Shown one piece after another: positions 52,726 to 62,157 of a stretch of 64,000 nucleotides of DNA. The translations under genes and the position numbers were made by a program. Source of the stretch: Conexibacter sp. CPCC 205762 (GTDB lineage Bacteria; Actinomycetota; Thermoleophilia; Solirubrobacterales; Solirubrobacteraceae). Under the pieces are notes generated by a model, which saw only the letters and a list, made by a program, of their open reading frames with translations, did not search any database and was not told the DNA's origin. The stretch is from assembly GCF_030646155.1 (NCBI RefSeq), contig NZ_JAUTDN010000004.1, positions 1 to 64,000 on the forward strand. The letters run 5' to 3'. Position 1 is the first letter of the stretch, and each line of letters begins with the position of its first letter.

Positions 52726-53751
52726 ATGGTTCCCGCAGCGATGCCGGCCAAACCGACGCGCCAACCGACGATGGACGACGTGGCGCGCGAGGCCGGCGTC
52801 TCCCGCGCGCTCGTCTCGCTCGTCTTCCGCGACAGCCCGAAGGTGAGCGCGAGACGGCGCGAGCGCGTGCTCGCGGCAGCGGCCGCGATCGGCTACCGGC
52901 CCAACGCGATGGCGCGCTCGCTCGCCTCGCGCCGCACGCAGACGGTCGGCGTGATGCTGAACGACCTCGCCAACCCCTTCTTCGCCGACATCGCCGGCGG
53001 GATCGAGGCGCTCGCCTCGCAGGCCGGCTACCGCGTGCTGCTGGCGACCAGCGGCCGCAGCCCGCGGCGCGAGCGGACGCTGCTGGAGACGCTGCTGGAG
53101 CACCGCCCCGACGGCCTCATCATCGTCTCCCCGCGGATGCCCTCGAAGGAGATCGCCGACGTCGTCGCGGACGCGCCGACGGTCGTCACCAGCCGCCGCC
53201 TGCGCGGCGAGCCGATCGACTCCGTCGCGACCGACGAGGCGCTCGGGGCGCGGCTGGCGGTCGAGCACCTGGCCGCGCTCGGCCACGAGCGGATCGTCCA
53301 CGTCGACGGCGGCAGCGGCGCCTCCGCCTCCGGCCGCCGCTCCGGCTACAGGCGGGCGATGAGAGCGCTCGGCCTGGCTGACCACGCCCGCGTGCTGGCG
53401 GGCGAGTTCACCGAGCAGTCGGGCGTCGAGGCGGCGGCGGCGCTGCTGCGCGAGCGAACGCTGCCGACGGCCGTCTTCGCCGCCAACGACCTGCAGGCGA
53501 CCGGCCTGCTCGACGGCTTCACGCGTGCCGGCGTGCAGGTCCCGGGCGACCTCTCGCTGATCGGCTTCGACAACACCTTCCTGGCGGGGCTGGAGTACAT
53601 CTCGCTGACGACCGTCGACCAGCCGCGCCACGAGATGGGCCGGCTGGCGCTGGAGCTGCTGCTGGAGCGGATCGACGGCCGGACGGCGCAGGTGCAGACG
53701 CGGATCGAGCCGACGCTCGTCGTCCGCCGCACGACCGGCCCGGCGCGCTAG
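52726..53751 (+). CDS. LacI-family transcriptional regulator of the inositol operon
   Basis: The 341-residue protein has the Lac[24 protein letters not shown] plus the hinge helix in [13 protein letters not shown]. The periplasmic-binding-protein-like sensor has [12 protein letters not shown] and LIGFDNT. Possible starts are ATG 52693, 52726 and 52741. ATG 52726 has GGAAG upstream; the TATGGT overlapping it could be a -10 for a leaderless start at 52741. Two identical LacI-type operators lie just downstream, before iolE, so it most likely represses the inositol operon and is relieved by an inositol-derived ligand. Confidence 0.87.
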   Translation: MVPAAMPAKPTRQPTMDDVAREAGVSRALVSLVFRDSPKVSARRRERVLAAAAAIGYRPNAMARSLASRRTQTVGVMLNDLANPFFADIAGGIEALASQAGYRVLLATSGRSPRRERTLLETLLEHRPDGLIIVSPRMPSKEIADVVADAPTVVTSRRLRGEPIDSVATDEALGARLAVEHLAALGHERIVHVDGGSGASASGRRSGYRRAMRALGLADHARVLAGEFTEQSGVEAAAALLRERTLPTAVFAANDLQATGLLDGFTRAGVQVPGDLSLIGFDNTFLAGLEYISLTTVDQPRHEMGRLALELLLERIDGRTAQVQTRIEPTLVVRRTTGPAR

Positions 53752-53768
53752 CTAGCCCGCCACCCGCC

Positions 53769-53785
53769 CCGCCGTCCGACGGCGG
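53769..53785 (+). terminator. Short hairpin after lacI
   Basis: CCGCCG pairs with CGGCGG around TCCGA and is followed by CTCTT. It would separate lacI from the iol promoter, whose -35 begins at 53789. Confidence 0.45.
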
Positions 53786-53788
53786 CTC

Positions 53789-53818
53789 TTGACGCATCCG
53801 GCCCGATGTGGGCATAGT
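53789..53818 (+). promoter_or_regulatory. Promoter of the iol operon
   Basis: TTGACG (53789-53794), 18 bases, CATAGT (53813-53818). The expected start point near 53825 places operator O1 immediately downstream. The leader to GTG 53962 is about 135 bases. Confidence 0.65.
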
Positions 53819-53829
53819 GAAAGGCGCGG

Positions 53830-53845
53830 TTGGAGCGCTCTAATT
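53830..53845. promoter_or_regulatory. LacI-type operator O1
   Basis: TTGGAGCGCTCTAATT has the central GAGCGCTC palindrome with the CpG centre typical of LacI-family sites. It lies a few bases past the predicted transcription start. Confidence 0.75.
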
Positions 53846-53918
53846 CGGTCTCGGAGGCTCCGCACACCGCTCGGCGGCGATGCTCGGCAACGGCTCGCCG
53901 CCTTCGCAAGCGTTGAAA

Positions 53919-53934
53919 TTGGAGCGCTCTAATT
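53919..53934. promoter_or_regulatory. LacI-type operator O2
   Basis: An exact 16-base copy of O1, 89 bases downstream and 28 bases before the iolE start. Two identical sites allow a tetramer or two dimers to loop or block the leader. Confidence 0.75.
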
Positions 53935-53961
53935 CCAGAGCGCATCGGAAGGGATCCGGCG

Positions 53962-54942
53962 GTGAGCATGGTGGACGGAGGAGCGGGGAAAGGACGAGCG
54001 GGACTGGCGAGAGTCGCCGGCGCGCCGATCTCGTGGGGCGTCTGCGAGGTGCCCGGCTGGGGCGCGATGCTGCCGCCCGAGCGGGTCTTCGCAGAGATGG
54101 CGCAGCTCGGCATCGGCGCGACCGAGCTGGGGCCGCTCGACGACTGGCTGCCGCTCGACGCGGAGGCGATCCGCGCCGCGCTGGCGCCGCACGCGCTGAC
54201 GCTCGTCGGCGGCTTCGTGCCGCTCGTGCTGCACGAGCAGGACCCGGCGCCGGCGCTCGCGCGCGCCCGCCAGGTCGCGACGACGATGGCCGCCGCCGGC
54301 GCCGACACGTTCGTGCTCGCGATCGTCGGCGCGGAGGACTGGACGCTCCCCGAGCGGCCGCTCGACAGTGCCGGCTGGCAGCGGCTCGGCAGCCACGTCG
54401 ACGCCGTCGCGGAGCTGACCGCGGCGCTCGGGCTGCAGACCGTCATCCATCCCCACGTCGGCACGCTCGTCGAGCAGGCCGAGCAGGTCGACGCGCTGCT
54501 GGCGACCACGAGCGCCGGCTGGTGCCTGGACCCCGGCCACCTGCTGATCGGCGGCGTCGACCCGCTGGCGTTCGCGCGCGACCATTTCGAGCGCGTCGCG
54601 CACGTCCACCTGAAGGACGTCGACCGCGCCGTCGCGGCGCGGCTGAACGCGGGCGAGCTGTCGCTGATGCAGGCCGTCCAGGCCGGCCTCTTCCGCCCGC
54701 TCGGCCGCGGCGACGCCGGGATCGAGCCGCTCGTGCGGCTGCTCGCCGAGCGCGGCTACGACGGCTGGGCGGTGCTGGAGCAGGACACCGCGATCAGCGG
54801 CCCCGAGCCGGCCCCCGGCAGCGGCCCGATCGGCGACGTGATCGCCAGCCTCGCCTTCCTCGACGGGCTCGGCGCGGGCGCGTCGGGCGCCGACGCCGAC
54901 GGGCTTGGCGCAAGCGCGGCGACCGCGGAGGCGATCCGATGA
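53962..54942 (+). CDS. iolE: Sugar phosphate isomerase/epimerase family, inosose dehydratase-like
   Basis: The 326-residue TIM-barrel protein (AP-endonuclease-2-like fold) contains APISWGVCEVPGWG near residue 22, ATELGPLDDW, HPHVGTLVEQ, LDPGHLLIGG and HVHLKDVD. These are the metal-binding strands of IolE, which dehydrates scyllo-inosose to the diketone used by IolD. The C-terminal 25 residues are Ala/Gly-rich and look disordered. GTG 53962 is used; ATG 53968 is an alternative. It is the first gene of the operon and overlaps iolG by 4 bases. Confidence 0.82.
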   Translation: MSMVDGGAGKGRAGLARVAGAPISWGVCEVPGWGAMLPPERVFAEMAQLGIGATELGPLDDWLPLDAEAIRAALAPHALTLVGGFVPLVLHEQDPAPALARARQVATTMAAAGADTFVLAIVGAEDWTLPERPLDSAGWQRLGSHVDAVAELTAALGLQTVIHPHVGTLVEQAEQVDALLATTSAGWCLDPGHLLIGGVDPLAFARDHFERVAHVHLKDVDRAVAARLNAGELSLMQAVQAGLFRPLGRGDAGIEPLVRLLAERGYDGWAVLEQDTAISGPEPAPGSGPIGDVIASLAFLDGLGAGASGADADGLGASAATAEAIR

Positions 54943-55994
54943 GCGCCGGGGAGCTGCGCGTCGGCGTGCTCGGCACCGGCCGCATCGGCACGATGCACGC
55001 CGAGCTGCTGCACCGCCGCGTCGCGGGCGCGCGCGTGACGCGCGTCCACGACCTGCACGAGCCGGCCGCGCGAGCGCTCGCGAGCGCGCTCGGCGGCGGC
55101 GTCACGGTCGCCGAGTCCAGCGACGAGCTGCTCGCGGCCGCCGACGTCGACGCGGTCGCGATCTGCACCAGCACCGACACCCACGTCGGGCTGATCGTCG
55201 CCGCCGCGCAGGCCGGCAAGGCGATCTTCTGCGAGAAGCCGATCTCGCTCGACCTGGCCGAGATGGACGCCGCGCTGGCGGCCGTCGAGCAGGCCGGCGT
55301 GCCGTTCCAGATCGGCTTCAACCGCCGCTTCGACCCGGCCCACGCGTCGGTCCGCCAGGCGGTCGCCGACGGCACGATCGGCGAGCCGCAGATCGTCCGC
55401 ATCTCCAGCCGCGACCCCGAGCCGCCGCCGCTGGACTACGTCCGCGGCAGCGGCGGGATCTTCCTCGACATGACGATCCACGACTTCGACATGGCGCGCT
55501 TCGTGACCGGCAGCGAGGTCGTCTCCGTCAGCGCCCAGGGCGCGCTGCGGATCCGGCCCGAGTTCGCCGAGGCCGGCGACGTCGACACCGCCGTCGTGAC
55601 GCTCGAGCACGCCAACGGCTGCCTGACGACGATCGACAACAGCCGCCAGGCGAGCTACGGCTACGACCAGCGCGTCGAGGTCCACGGCTCGCGCGGGATG
55701 GCCGCCTCGGAGGATCCGCGCGCCCACACCGGCATCGTCCGCACCGCCGCCGGCGAGCACGCGCCGTCGCTGCCGCACTTCTTCATCGACCGCTACACGG
55801 CCGCGTACCTCGCCCAGTGGCAGGCGTTCGTGAGCGCCGTCAGCGACGGCCGCACGCCGGCGGTGACCGCCGCCGACGGCCGCGCGCCGCTGGCGATCGG
55901 GCTGGCCGCGGGCAGGTCGCTGCGCGAGCGGCGGCCGGTCGCGATCGCCGAGATCGAGGACGAGCACCGCGCCGCGATCGGCGGTGCGGCATGA
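54939..55994 (+). CDS. iolG: Inositol 2-dehydrogenase (Gfo/Idh/MocA family)
   Basis: The 351-residue NAD-dependent enzyme oxidises myo-inositol to scyllo-inosose. The Rossmann motif G-V-L-G-T-G-R-I-G is at about 7-15 and C-E-K-P-I-S-L, with its catalytic Lys, near residue 100. The Gfo/Idh C-terminal domain contains FLDMTIHDFDMARF with the active-site Asp and His. The ATG overlaps the iolE stop, and its stop overlaps iolC. Confidence 0.85.
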   Translation: MSAGELRVGVLGTGRIGTMHAELLHRRVAGARVTRVHDLHEPAARALASALGGGVTVAESSDELLAAADVDAVAICTSTDTHVGLIVAAAQAGKAIFCEKPISLDLAEMDAALAAVEQAGVPFQIGFNRRFDPAHASVRQAVADGTIGEPQIVRISSRDPEPPPLDYVRGSGGIFLDMTIHDFDMARFVTGSEVVSVSAQGALRIRPEFAEAGDVDTAVVTLEHANGCLTTIDNSRQASYGYDQRVEVHGSRGMAASEDPRAHTGIVRTAAGEHAPSLPHFFIDRYTAAYLAQWQAFVSAVSDGRTPAVTAADGRAPLAIGLAAGRSLRERRPVAIAEIEDEHRAAIGGAA

Positions 55995-56974
55995 GCACGT
56001 TCGACCTGATCGCGCTCGGCCGCATCGGCGTCGACCTCTACCCGCAGCAGAGCGGCGTCGGGCTGGCGGAGGTCGAGACGTTCGCGAAGTCGCTCGGCGG
56101 CTCGCCGTCGAACGTCGCCGTCGCCTGCGCGCGGCTGGGCGATCGCGCCGCGATCGTGACGAAGGTCGGCGACGACCCGTTCGGCCCGTACGTGCGCAGA
56201 GCGCTGTGGGGCTTCGGCGTCGACGACCGCTTCGTCGGCACCGACCCGAGACTGCGCACGCCGATCACCTTCTGCGAGCTGCATCCGCCCGACCACTTCC
56301 CGCTGCTGTTCTACCGCGAGCCGAGCGCGCCCGACCTGCAGCTGACCGAGGCCGACCTCGACCTGGAGGCGATCCGCGCCGCGCGGATCGTCTGGACGAC
56401 GGGCACCGGCCTGTCGCAGGAGCCGAGCCGCTCGACCACCCTCACCGCGCTGCGCGAGCGGCGCGAGGGGAGCGCCGACGCGCTGACGATCCACGACCTC
56501 GACCACCGGCCGATGTTCTGGGCCGACCCGGCCGAGGCGACCCGCTGGGCGCGCGAGGCGCTGCAGTACGCGACCGTCGCGGTCGGCAACCGCGAGGAGG
56601 TCGAGGTCGCCGTCGGCACGCGCGACCCGCAGGCGGCCGCCGACGCGCTGCTGGAGCTGGGCGTGCGCGTCGCGATCGTCAAGCGCGGGCCGGAGGGGAC
56701 GCTCGTGGCCACGCGCGAGCAGCGCTGGGAGATCCCGCCGACGCCGACCGAGGTCGTCTGCGGCCTCGGCGCCGGCGACGCCTTCGGCGGCGCGCTCTGC
56801 CACGCGCTGCTGGCCGGCTGGGAGATCGACAGATGCGTGCGGTTGGCGAGCGCCGCCGGCGCCTACGTCGCCGGCAGGCTGGCCTGCGCCGACGCGATGC
56901 CGGACCGCGACGCGCTGCTCGCCTTCGCCGGGCCCGCGCTCGACGGCGACGCCGCGCGAGAGGCCGCCCGATGA
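55991..56974 (+). CDS. iolC: 5-dehydro-2-deoxygluconokinase
   Basis: The 327-residue PfkB kinase begins FDLIALGRIGVDLYPQQ and has K-S-L-G-G-S-P-S-N-V-A-V-A, HDLDHRPMFW and the catalytic G-L-G-A-G-D-A-F. These are IolC hallmarks. It phosphorylates 2-deoxy-5-keto-D-gluconate at C6. It lacks the C-terminal DUF2090 aldolase domain that many proteobacterial IolC proteins carry, so the next step needs a separate aldolase. Confidence 0.88.
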   Translation: MSTFDLIALGRIGVDLYPQQSGVGLAEVETFAKSLGGSPSNVAVACARLGDRAAIVTKVGDDPFGPYVRRALWGFGVDDRFVGTDPRLRTPITFCELHPPDHFPLLFYREPSAPDLQLTEADLDLEAIRAARIVWTTGTGLSQEPSRSTTLTALRERREGSADALTIHDLDHRPMFWADPAEATRWAREALQYATVAVGNREEVEVAVGTRDPQAAADALLELGVRVAIVKRGPEGTLVATREQRWEIPPTPTEVVCGLGAGDAFGGALCHALLAGWEIDRCVRLASAAGAYVAGRLACADAMPDRDALLAFAGPALDGDAAREAAR

Positions 56975-58908
56975 GCGCCACCGTCCGCCTCACCGTCGCC
57001 CAGGCGCTCGTCCGCTTCCTCGCCGCGCAGCACGTCGAGCGCGACGGCGAGCGCACGCGCTTCTTCGCCGGCTGCTTCGGCATCTTCGGCCACGGCAACG
57101 TCGCCGGCCTCGGCGAGGCGCTGCTGGCCAGCCGCGGCGAGCTGCCGTACCGCGCCGGCTTCAACGAGCAGGCGATGGTCCACGTCGCCGCCGGCTACGC
57201 GCGCCAGCACGACCGGCTCGCGACCTACGCCGTCACGACCTCGGTCGGCCCCGGCGCGACCAACCTCGTGACCGGCGCGGCGCTGGCGACGATCAACCGC
57301 CTGCCGGTGCTGCTGCTGCCCGGCGACACGTTCGCGACGCGCCGGCCGCACCCGGTCCTGCAGCAGCTCGAACGGCGCGACGACGGCACCGTCTCGGTCA
57401 ACGACGCGCTGCGCCCCGTCTCGGCCTACTTCGACCGGATCGTGCGGCCGGAGCAGCTCGTGCCGGCGGCGCTGGAGGCGATGCGGGTGCTGACCGACCC
57501 GGCCGAGACCGGCGCCGTCACGCTCGCGTTGCCGCAGGACGTGCAGACCGAGCTGGTCGAGGTGCCGGCGGCGTTCCTGGCGCCGCGCACCTGGCTGATC
57601 CAGCGCCAGCCGCCGGCGCCCGAGGGCGTCGCGCGCGCGGTCGCGCTGATCAAGGCGGCGAAGCGGCCGCTGATCGTGGCCGGCGGCGGCGTGATCTACT
57701 CGCGCGCGGCGACCGCGCTGAGCGAGTTCGTCAGCGCCAGCGGGATCCCCGTCGGCGAGAGCCACGCCGGCCGCGGGGCGCTCCCCTCCGACCACCTGGG
57801 CGCGCTCGGGGCGATCGGCGCGACCGGCTCCGCCGCCGCCAACCGGCTCGCGGCAGAGGCCGACCTCGTGATCGGCGTCGGCACCCGCTGGAGCGACTTC
57901 ACGACCTCGTCGAAGAGCGCCTTTCAGGATCCCGGCGTCCGCTTCGTCAACGTCAACGTGCAGGCGTTCGACGCCGCCAAGCACGCCGGCGTGCAGCTCG
58001 TCGGCGACGCGCGCGTGACGCTCGACGCGCTCACCCGCGCGCTCGCCGGCCACCGCGCCGACGGCGCCTGGACGGCCCGCGCCGAGCAGGAGCGGGAGGC
58101 GTGGGGCGCGGAGGTCGCGCGGCTGGTCGCCCCGAGCGCCGGCGGCGGCCTCCACCAGGCGGCCGTGATCGGCGCCGTCAACGACTCCGCCGGCGAGAGC
58201 GGCGTCGTCGTGCAGGCGGCCGGCTCGCTGCCGGGCGACCTGCACAAGCTGTGGCGCGCCCGCGACCCGCGCGGGAAGGGCTACCACGTCGAGTACGGCT
58301 ACTCGTGCATGGGCTACGAGATCCCGGGCGCGATCGGCGTCAAGCTGGCCGCGCCCGAGCGGCAGGTGTTCGCGCTCGTCGGCGACGGCTCGTACCTGAT
58401 GCTCTCGGGCGAGCTGGTGACGGCCGTCGCGCAGAGAACGCCGATCGTGCTGGTGCTGGTGCAGAACCACGGCTACGCCTCGATCGGCGCGCTCTCGCGC
58501 TCGCTCGGGATCGCCGGCTTCGGCACCCACCACCGCGCCGAGGCCGACGACGCGCCGCCGGTGCTCGACGCCGCCGACGGCGACGCGCTCGCCGCCGAGG
58601 CCGCCGACGCCGCCCCGCTGCCGGTCGACCTCGCCGCCAACGTCGCGTCGCTCGGCGTGCCGGTCACGCGCGTGACGACGATCGAGCAGCTGCGGGCGGC
58701 GCTCGCAGCGGCCGCGGACGCCAAGGGGCCGGTCGCGATCCACGTCGAGGTCGCCCGCTACGGCAACGTCGGCGGCTACGACGGCTGGTGGGACGTGCCG
58801 GTGGCGGAGGTCTCCGAGCGCGCCGAGGTGCGCGCCGCGCGCGAGCGCTACGAGCAGGAGCGGGGCCGGCAGCGGATCTATCTGGAGGGCGGGACCGATG
58901 AGCAGTGA
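56971..58908 (+). CDS. iolD: 3D-(3,5/4)-trihydroxycyclohexane-1,2-dione hydrolase
   Basis: The 645-residue thiamine-diphosphate enzyme opens the ring of the diketo-inositol to 5-deoxy-glucuronate. The catalytic Glu is in GFNEQAMVHVAAGYAR, and the cofactor motif G-D-G-S-Y-L-M ... Q-N-H-G-Y lies near residue 465. The N-terminal 30 residues (TVAQALVRFLAAQHVERDG) are typical IolD. It overlaps iolC by 4 bases and iolB by 11. Confidence 0.92.
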   Translation: MSATVRLTVAQALVRFLAAQHVERDGERTRFFAGCFGIFGHGNVAGLGEALLASRGELPYRAGFNEQAMVHVAAGYARQHDRLATYAVTTSVGPGATNLVTGAALATINRLPVLLLPGDTFATRRPHPVLQQLERRDDGTVSVNDALRPVSAYFDRIVRPEQLVPAALEAMRVLTDPAETGAVTLALPQDVQTELVEVPAAFLAPRTWLIQRQPPAPEGVARAVALIKAAKRPLIVAGGGVIYSRAATALSEFVSASGIPVGESHAGRGALPSDHLGALGAIGATGSAAANRLAAEADLVIGVGTRWSDFTTSSKSAFQDPGVRFVNVNVQAFDAAKHAGVQLVGDARVTLDALTRALAGHRADGAWTARAEQEREAWGAEVARLVAPSAGGGLHQAAVIGAVNDSAGESGVVVQAAGSLPGDLHKLWRARDPRGKGYHVEYGYSCMGYEIPGAIGVKLAAPERQVFALVGDGSYLMLSGELVTAVAQRTPIVLVLVQNHGYASIGALSRSLGIAGFGTHHRAEADDAPPVLDAADGDALAAEAADAAPLPVDLAANVASLGVPVTRVTTIEQLRAALAAAADAKGPVAIHVEVARYGNVGGYDGWWDVPVAEVSERAEVRAARERYEQERGRQRIYLEGGTDEQ

Positions 58909-59752
58909 GATCCTCGTGCGGCCGCAGGCCGACCCGGCCCGCGACGGCACCTTCATGACGGTCACGCCGGAGAGCGCCGGCTGGACGTACGTCGGCTTTG
59001 AGGCGCTGTCGCTGAGCGCCGGCCAGAGCGCCCGCCGGCCGCTCGACGGGCGCGAGTGCTGCGTCGTCGTGATCGCCGGCCACGTGCACGTGCGCGGCGC
59101 CGGTGAGCAGTGGGCCTCCGTCGGCGGCCGGCCCGACCCGTTCTCCGGCACGCCCGACGCGGTCTACCTGCCGCCCGGCGGCGAGCTGGAGCTGACCGGC
59201 GCCGACGGCGGCGCCGAGGTCGGCCTCTGCTTCGCGCCTGCACCGAACGGCGGCGTCGCCGCACGCCGCATCGCCGCCGCCGACGTGCCCGCGACCAGAC
59301 GCGGCTACGACCGCCACGAGCGGATCGTCCACGACGTGCTCATGGTCTCCGACGCGGCCGAGTCGCTGCTCGTGACCGAGGTGATCACGCCGTCGGGCAA
59401 CTGGTCGTCCTACCCGCCGCACAAGCACGACCGCGACGCGCTGCCGGAGGAGTGCCTGCTGGAGGAGACCTACTACCACCGCGTCACGCCCTCCGACGGC
59501 TTCGGCATCCAGCGCGTCTACAGCGACGACCGCACGCTCGACGAGACGGTCGCCGTCCACGACCGCGAGCTGGTGCTCGTGCCGCGCGGCTACCACATGG
59601 TCGCGGCGCCGCCCGGCGTCGCCCTCTACTACCTCAACGTGATGGCGGGACCGGTCCGCACCTGGGCCTTCCAGGACGACCCGGCGCTGGCCTGGACGCG
59701 CGCCGACGGCGCCACCACCGACCTCCCGATCCCGAAGGAGCACCGCTCGTGA
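58898..59752 (+). CDS. iolB: 5-deoxy-glucuronate isomerase
   Basis: The 284-residue bicupin isomerises 5-deoxy-glucuronate to 2-deoxy-5-keto-gluconate. The metal site is in SGNWSSYPPHKHD, followed by E-E-T-Y-Y-H and the final His in PRGYHMVAAPPG. LPPGGELELTG is from the first cupin. It starts inside the end of iolD and overlaps iolA by 4 bases. Confidence 0.9.
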   Translation: MSSEILVRPQADPARDGTFMTVTPESAGWTYVGFEALSLSAGQSARRPLDGRECCVVVIAGHVHVRGAGEQWASVGGRPDPFSGTPDAVYLPPGGELELTGADGGAEVGLCFAPAPNGGVAARRIAAADVPATRRGYDRHERIVHDVLMVSDAAESLLVTEVITPSGNWSSYPPHKHDRDALPEECLLEETYYHRVTPSDGFGIQRVYSDDRTLDETVAVHDRELVLVPRGYHMVAAPPGVALYYLNVMAGPVRTWAFQDDPALAWTRADGATTDLPIPKEHRS

Positions 59753-61257
59753 CGAGCACCACCCCCGAGCTGCGCACGCTCGACAACTACGTCGGCGGCG
59801 CCTGGACGCCGGCGAGCGTGAGCGAGACGCTCGACGTGATCGCCCCCGCCAGCGGCGCGCCGCTGGCGCGCGTGCCGCTGAGCGCCGCCGCCGACGTCGA
59901 CGCCGCGGTGAGCGCGGCGCGCGCCGCGCTGCCGGCGTGGCGCGACGTCAACGTGATCGAGCGCGCGCGGCGGCTGTTCAGGCTGCGGGAGCTGCTCGTC
60001 GCGCGGCAGGAGGAGCTGGCCCGCTCGGTCACCGCCGAGATGGGCAAGACGCTCGCCGACGCGCGCGCCGAGGTCGCCCGCGCGATCGAGATGGTCGAGG
60101 CGGCGACGGCGATCCCGACGACGATGCAGGGGCGGATCCTGGAGGACGTCTCGCGCGGGATCGACGCCGAGACGATCCGCCAGCCGGTCGGCGTCTGCGC
60201 CGCGATCGCGCCGTTCAACTTCCCGATGATGGTGCCGTTCTGGTTCCTGCCGTTCGCGATCGGCTGCGGCAACGCGTTCGTGCTGAAGCCCTCCGAGCAG
60301 GTGCCGATGACGCAGCAGCTCGTCTTCGAGCTGCTGCACGAGCTGGAGCTGCCGGCGGGCGTCGTCAACCTCGTCAACGGCGGCAGAGACGTCGTCGAGG
60401 CGCTGCTGGACCATCCCGGCATCGACGCGATCTCGTTCGTCGGCTCGGCGCCGGTCGCGAAGCTCGTCTACGAGCGCGCCGCCAAGACCGGCAAGCGCGT
60501 GCAGGCGCTCGGCGGCGCGAAGAACCACATGGTCGTGATGCCCGACGCGGTGATCGACAAGACCGTCTCCGGCCTGATCGGCTCGGCCTTCGGCGCCGCC
60601 GGCCAGCGCTGCATGGCGGGCTCGGTCGTCGTCACCGTCGGCGAGGCGCACGAGCGGCTGCTGGAGCCGCTGGTCGCGGCGACGCGCGCGCTGACCGTCG
60701 GCGACGGCGCCGACGCGCAGAGCGACGTCGGCCCGGTGATCTCGTGCGCCGCGCGCGACCGCATCGCCGGCTGGATCGACAGCGCCGCCGCGGAGGGAGC
60801 AGAGGTCGTGGTGGACGGCCGCGAGGGTCTCGACGGCCTGCCCGACGGCGGCTCCTTCCTCGGCCCGACGATCCTCGACGGCGTCACGCCGCAGATGCCG
60901 ATCGCGCAGGAGGAGGTGTTCGGGCCGGTCCTGACCGTGATCCGCGCCGAGACGCTCGACGAGGCGATCGCGATCGTCAACGCCAGCCGCTTCGGCAACG
61001 GCACCTCGATCTTCACCGAGTCCGGCCCGGCCGTCCGCCGCTACCGCCACGACGTCGAGGCCGGCATGGTCGGCGTCAACATCGGCGTCGCGGCGCCGGT
61101 CGCCTTCTTCCCCTTCTCGGGCTGGAAGGACTCGTTCCTCGGCGACCTGCACGCGCACGGACCCGACGCGGTCGACTTCTTCACCCGCAAGAAGACCGTC
61201 ACGAGCCGCTGGTTCGGCGACGGGCAGGGCACCGGCAGCTACTTCGTGGAGCAGTGA
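59749..61257 (+). CDS. iolA: Methylmalonate-semialdehyde / malonate-semialdehyde dehydrogenase (CoA-acylating)
   Basis: The 502-residue aldehyde dehydrogenase turns malonate semialdehyde into acetyl-CoA and CO2, the last step of the pathway. A-P-F-N-F-P-M-M-V-P, LKPSEQVPMT, F-V-G-S and the nucleophile Cys288 in GQRCMAGS match IolA/MmsA. The usual general-base Glu of ordinary ALDHs is replaced by the family's N-H after GGAK. The GTG start overlaps iolB. It shares one base with the next gene. Confidence 0.9.
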   Translation: MTSTTPELRTLDNYVGGAWTPASVSETLDVIAPASGAPLARVPLSAAADVDAAVSAARAALPAWRDVNVIERARRLFRLRELLVARQEELARSVTAEMGKTLADARAEVARAIEMVEAATAIPTTMQGRILEDVSRGIDAETIRQPVGVCAAIAPFNFPMMVPFWFLPFAIGCGNAFVLKPSEQVPMTQQLVFELLHELELPAGVVNLVNGGRDVVEALLDHPGIDAISFVGSAPVAKLVYERAAKTGKRVQALGGAKNHMVVMPDAVIDKTVSGLIGSAFGAAGQRCMAGSVVVTVGEAHERLLEPLVAATRALTVGDGADAQSDVGPVISCAARDRIAGWIDSAAAEGAEVVVDGREGLDGLPDGGSFLGPTILDGVTPQMPIAQEEVFGPVLTVIRAETLDEAIAIVNASRFGNGTSIFTESGPAVRRYRHDVEAGMVGVNIGVAAPVAFFPFSGWKDSFLGDLHAHGPDAVDFFTRKKTVTSRWFGDGQGTGSYFVEQ

Positions 61258-62135
61258 TGAGCGTCGCGATCGAAGACCTGACGACGACGCGGCTGCGCCG
61301 CCCCGACGCGATCGCGGCCGCGGCCGCGGCGCGCGTGCGGCCGCAGACGCTGGTGCCGGCGAGCGGCAGGCTGCTGATCGTCGCCGCCGACCATCCGGCC
61401 CGCGGCGCGCTCGGCGCCGGCGCCCGCGGCGCGGCAATGGCCGACCGCGCCGAGCTGCTGCGGCGGCTGGCGGCGGTGCTCGCCGACCCGCGCGTCGACG
61501 GCGTGCTCGGCACGCCCGACGTGCTCGAGGACCTGCTGCTGATGGGCGCGCTCGACGGCAAGCTGCTGGTCGGCTCGATGAACCGCGGCGGCCTGCAGGG
61601 CGCGTCGTTCGAGATCGACGACCGCTACACGGCGTTCACGCCGCAGTCGCTCGACGCGCTCGGCTGCGAGGCCGGCAAGCTGCTGCTGCGGATCGACTAC
61701 GACGACCCGGCGACCGCGAGCGCGCTGGAGCAGGCGTCCGCGGCGATCTCCGCGCTCGCCGAGCGCGGACTGATCGCAATGGTCGAGCCGTTCCTGTCGA
61801 CCCGCCGCGACGGCCGCGTCGTCAACGAGCTGACGGCCGACGCGATGGTGAAGGCGATCTCGGTCGCCGCCGGCCTCGGCGCGACCTCCAGCCGCACCTG
61901 GCTGAAGGTGCCGTGGGTCGAGGGCGTCGAGCGCGCGCTGGCGGCGACGACGCTGCCGTGCCTGCTGCTCGGCGGCGAGGTCAGCAGCGACGCGCAGGCG
62001 ACCTACGCGCGCTGGGCGGCCGCCTTCGAGCAGCCGGCGACGCGCGGCCTCGTGCTCGGCCGCTCGCTGCTGTTCCCGGCCGACGACGACGTCACCGCCG
62101 CGCTCGACGCGGCGGCCGCGATCGTCGCCGGCTGA
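61257..62135 (+). CDS. Cgl0159-family (beta/alpha)8 protein, candidate inositol-pathway aldolase
   Basis: The 292-residue protein has a DeoC/FbaB-like barrel feel: RLLIVAADHPARGALGAG near residue 40, VDGVLGTPDVLEDLLL, LVGSMNRGGLQGASFEIDDRYTAF, LLLRIDYDDP, MVEPFLST, and TWLKVPWVEGVERAL with a possible Schiff-base Lys. This pattern matches the Cgl0159 family found in corynebacterial inositol clusters. It is the last gene of the operon, where the 6-phospho-5-keto-2-deoxygluconate aldolase (IolJ) is otherwise missing. That function is inferred from position. Confidence 0.72.
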   Translation: MSVAIEDLTTTRLRRPDAIAAAAAARVRPQTLVPASGRLLIVAADHPARGALGAGARGAAMADRAELLRRLAAVLADPRVDGVLGTPDVLEDLLLMGALDGKLLVGSMNRGGLQGASFEIDDRYTAFTPQSLDALGCEAGKLLLRIDYDDPATASALEQASAAISALAERGLIAMVEPFLSTRRDGRVVNELTADAMVKAISVAAGLGATSSRTWLKVPWVEGVERALAATTLPCLLLGGEVSSDAQATYARWAAAFEQPATRGLVLGRSLLFPADDDVTAALDAAAAIVAG

Positions 62136-62157
62136 GCCGCCGTTCCCCCGCCTCGCG

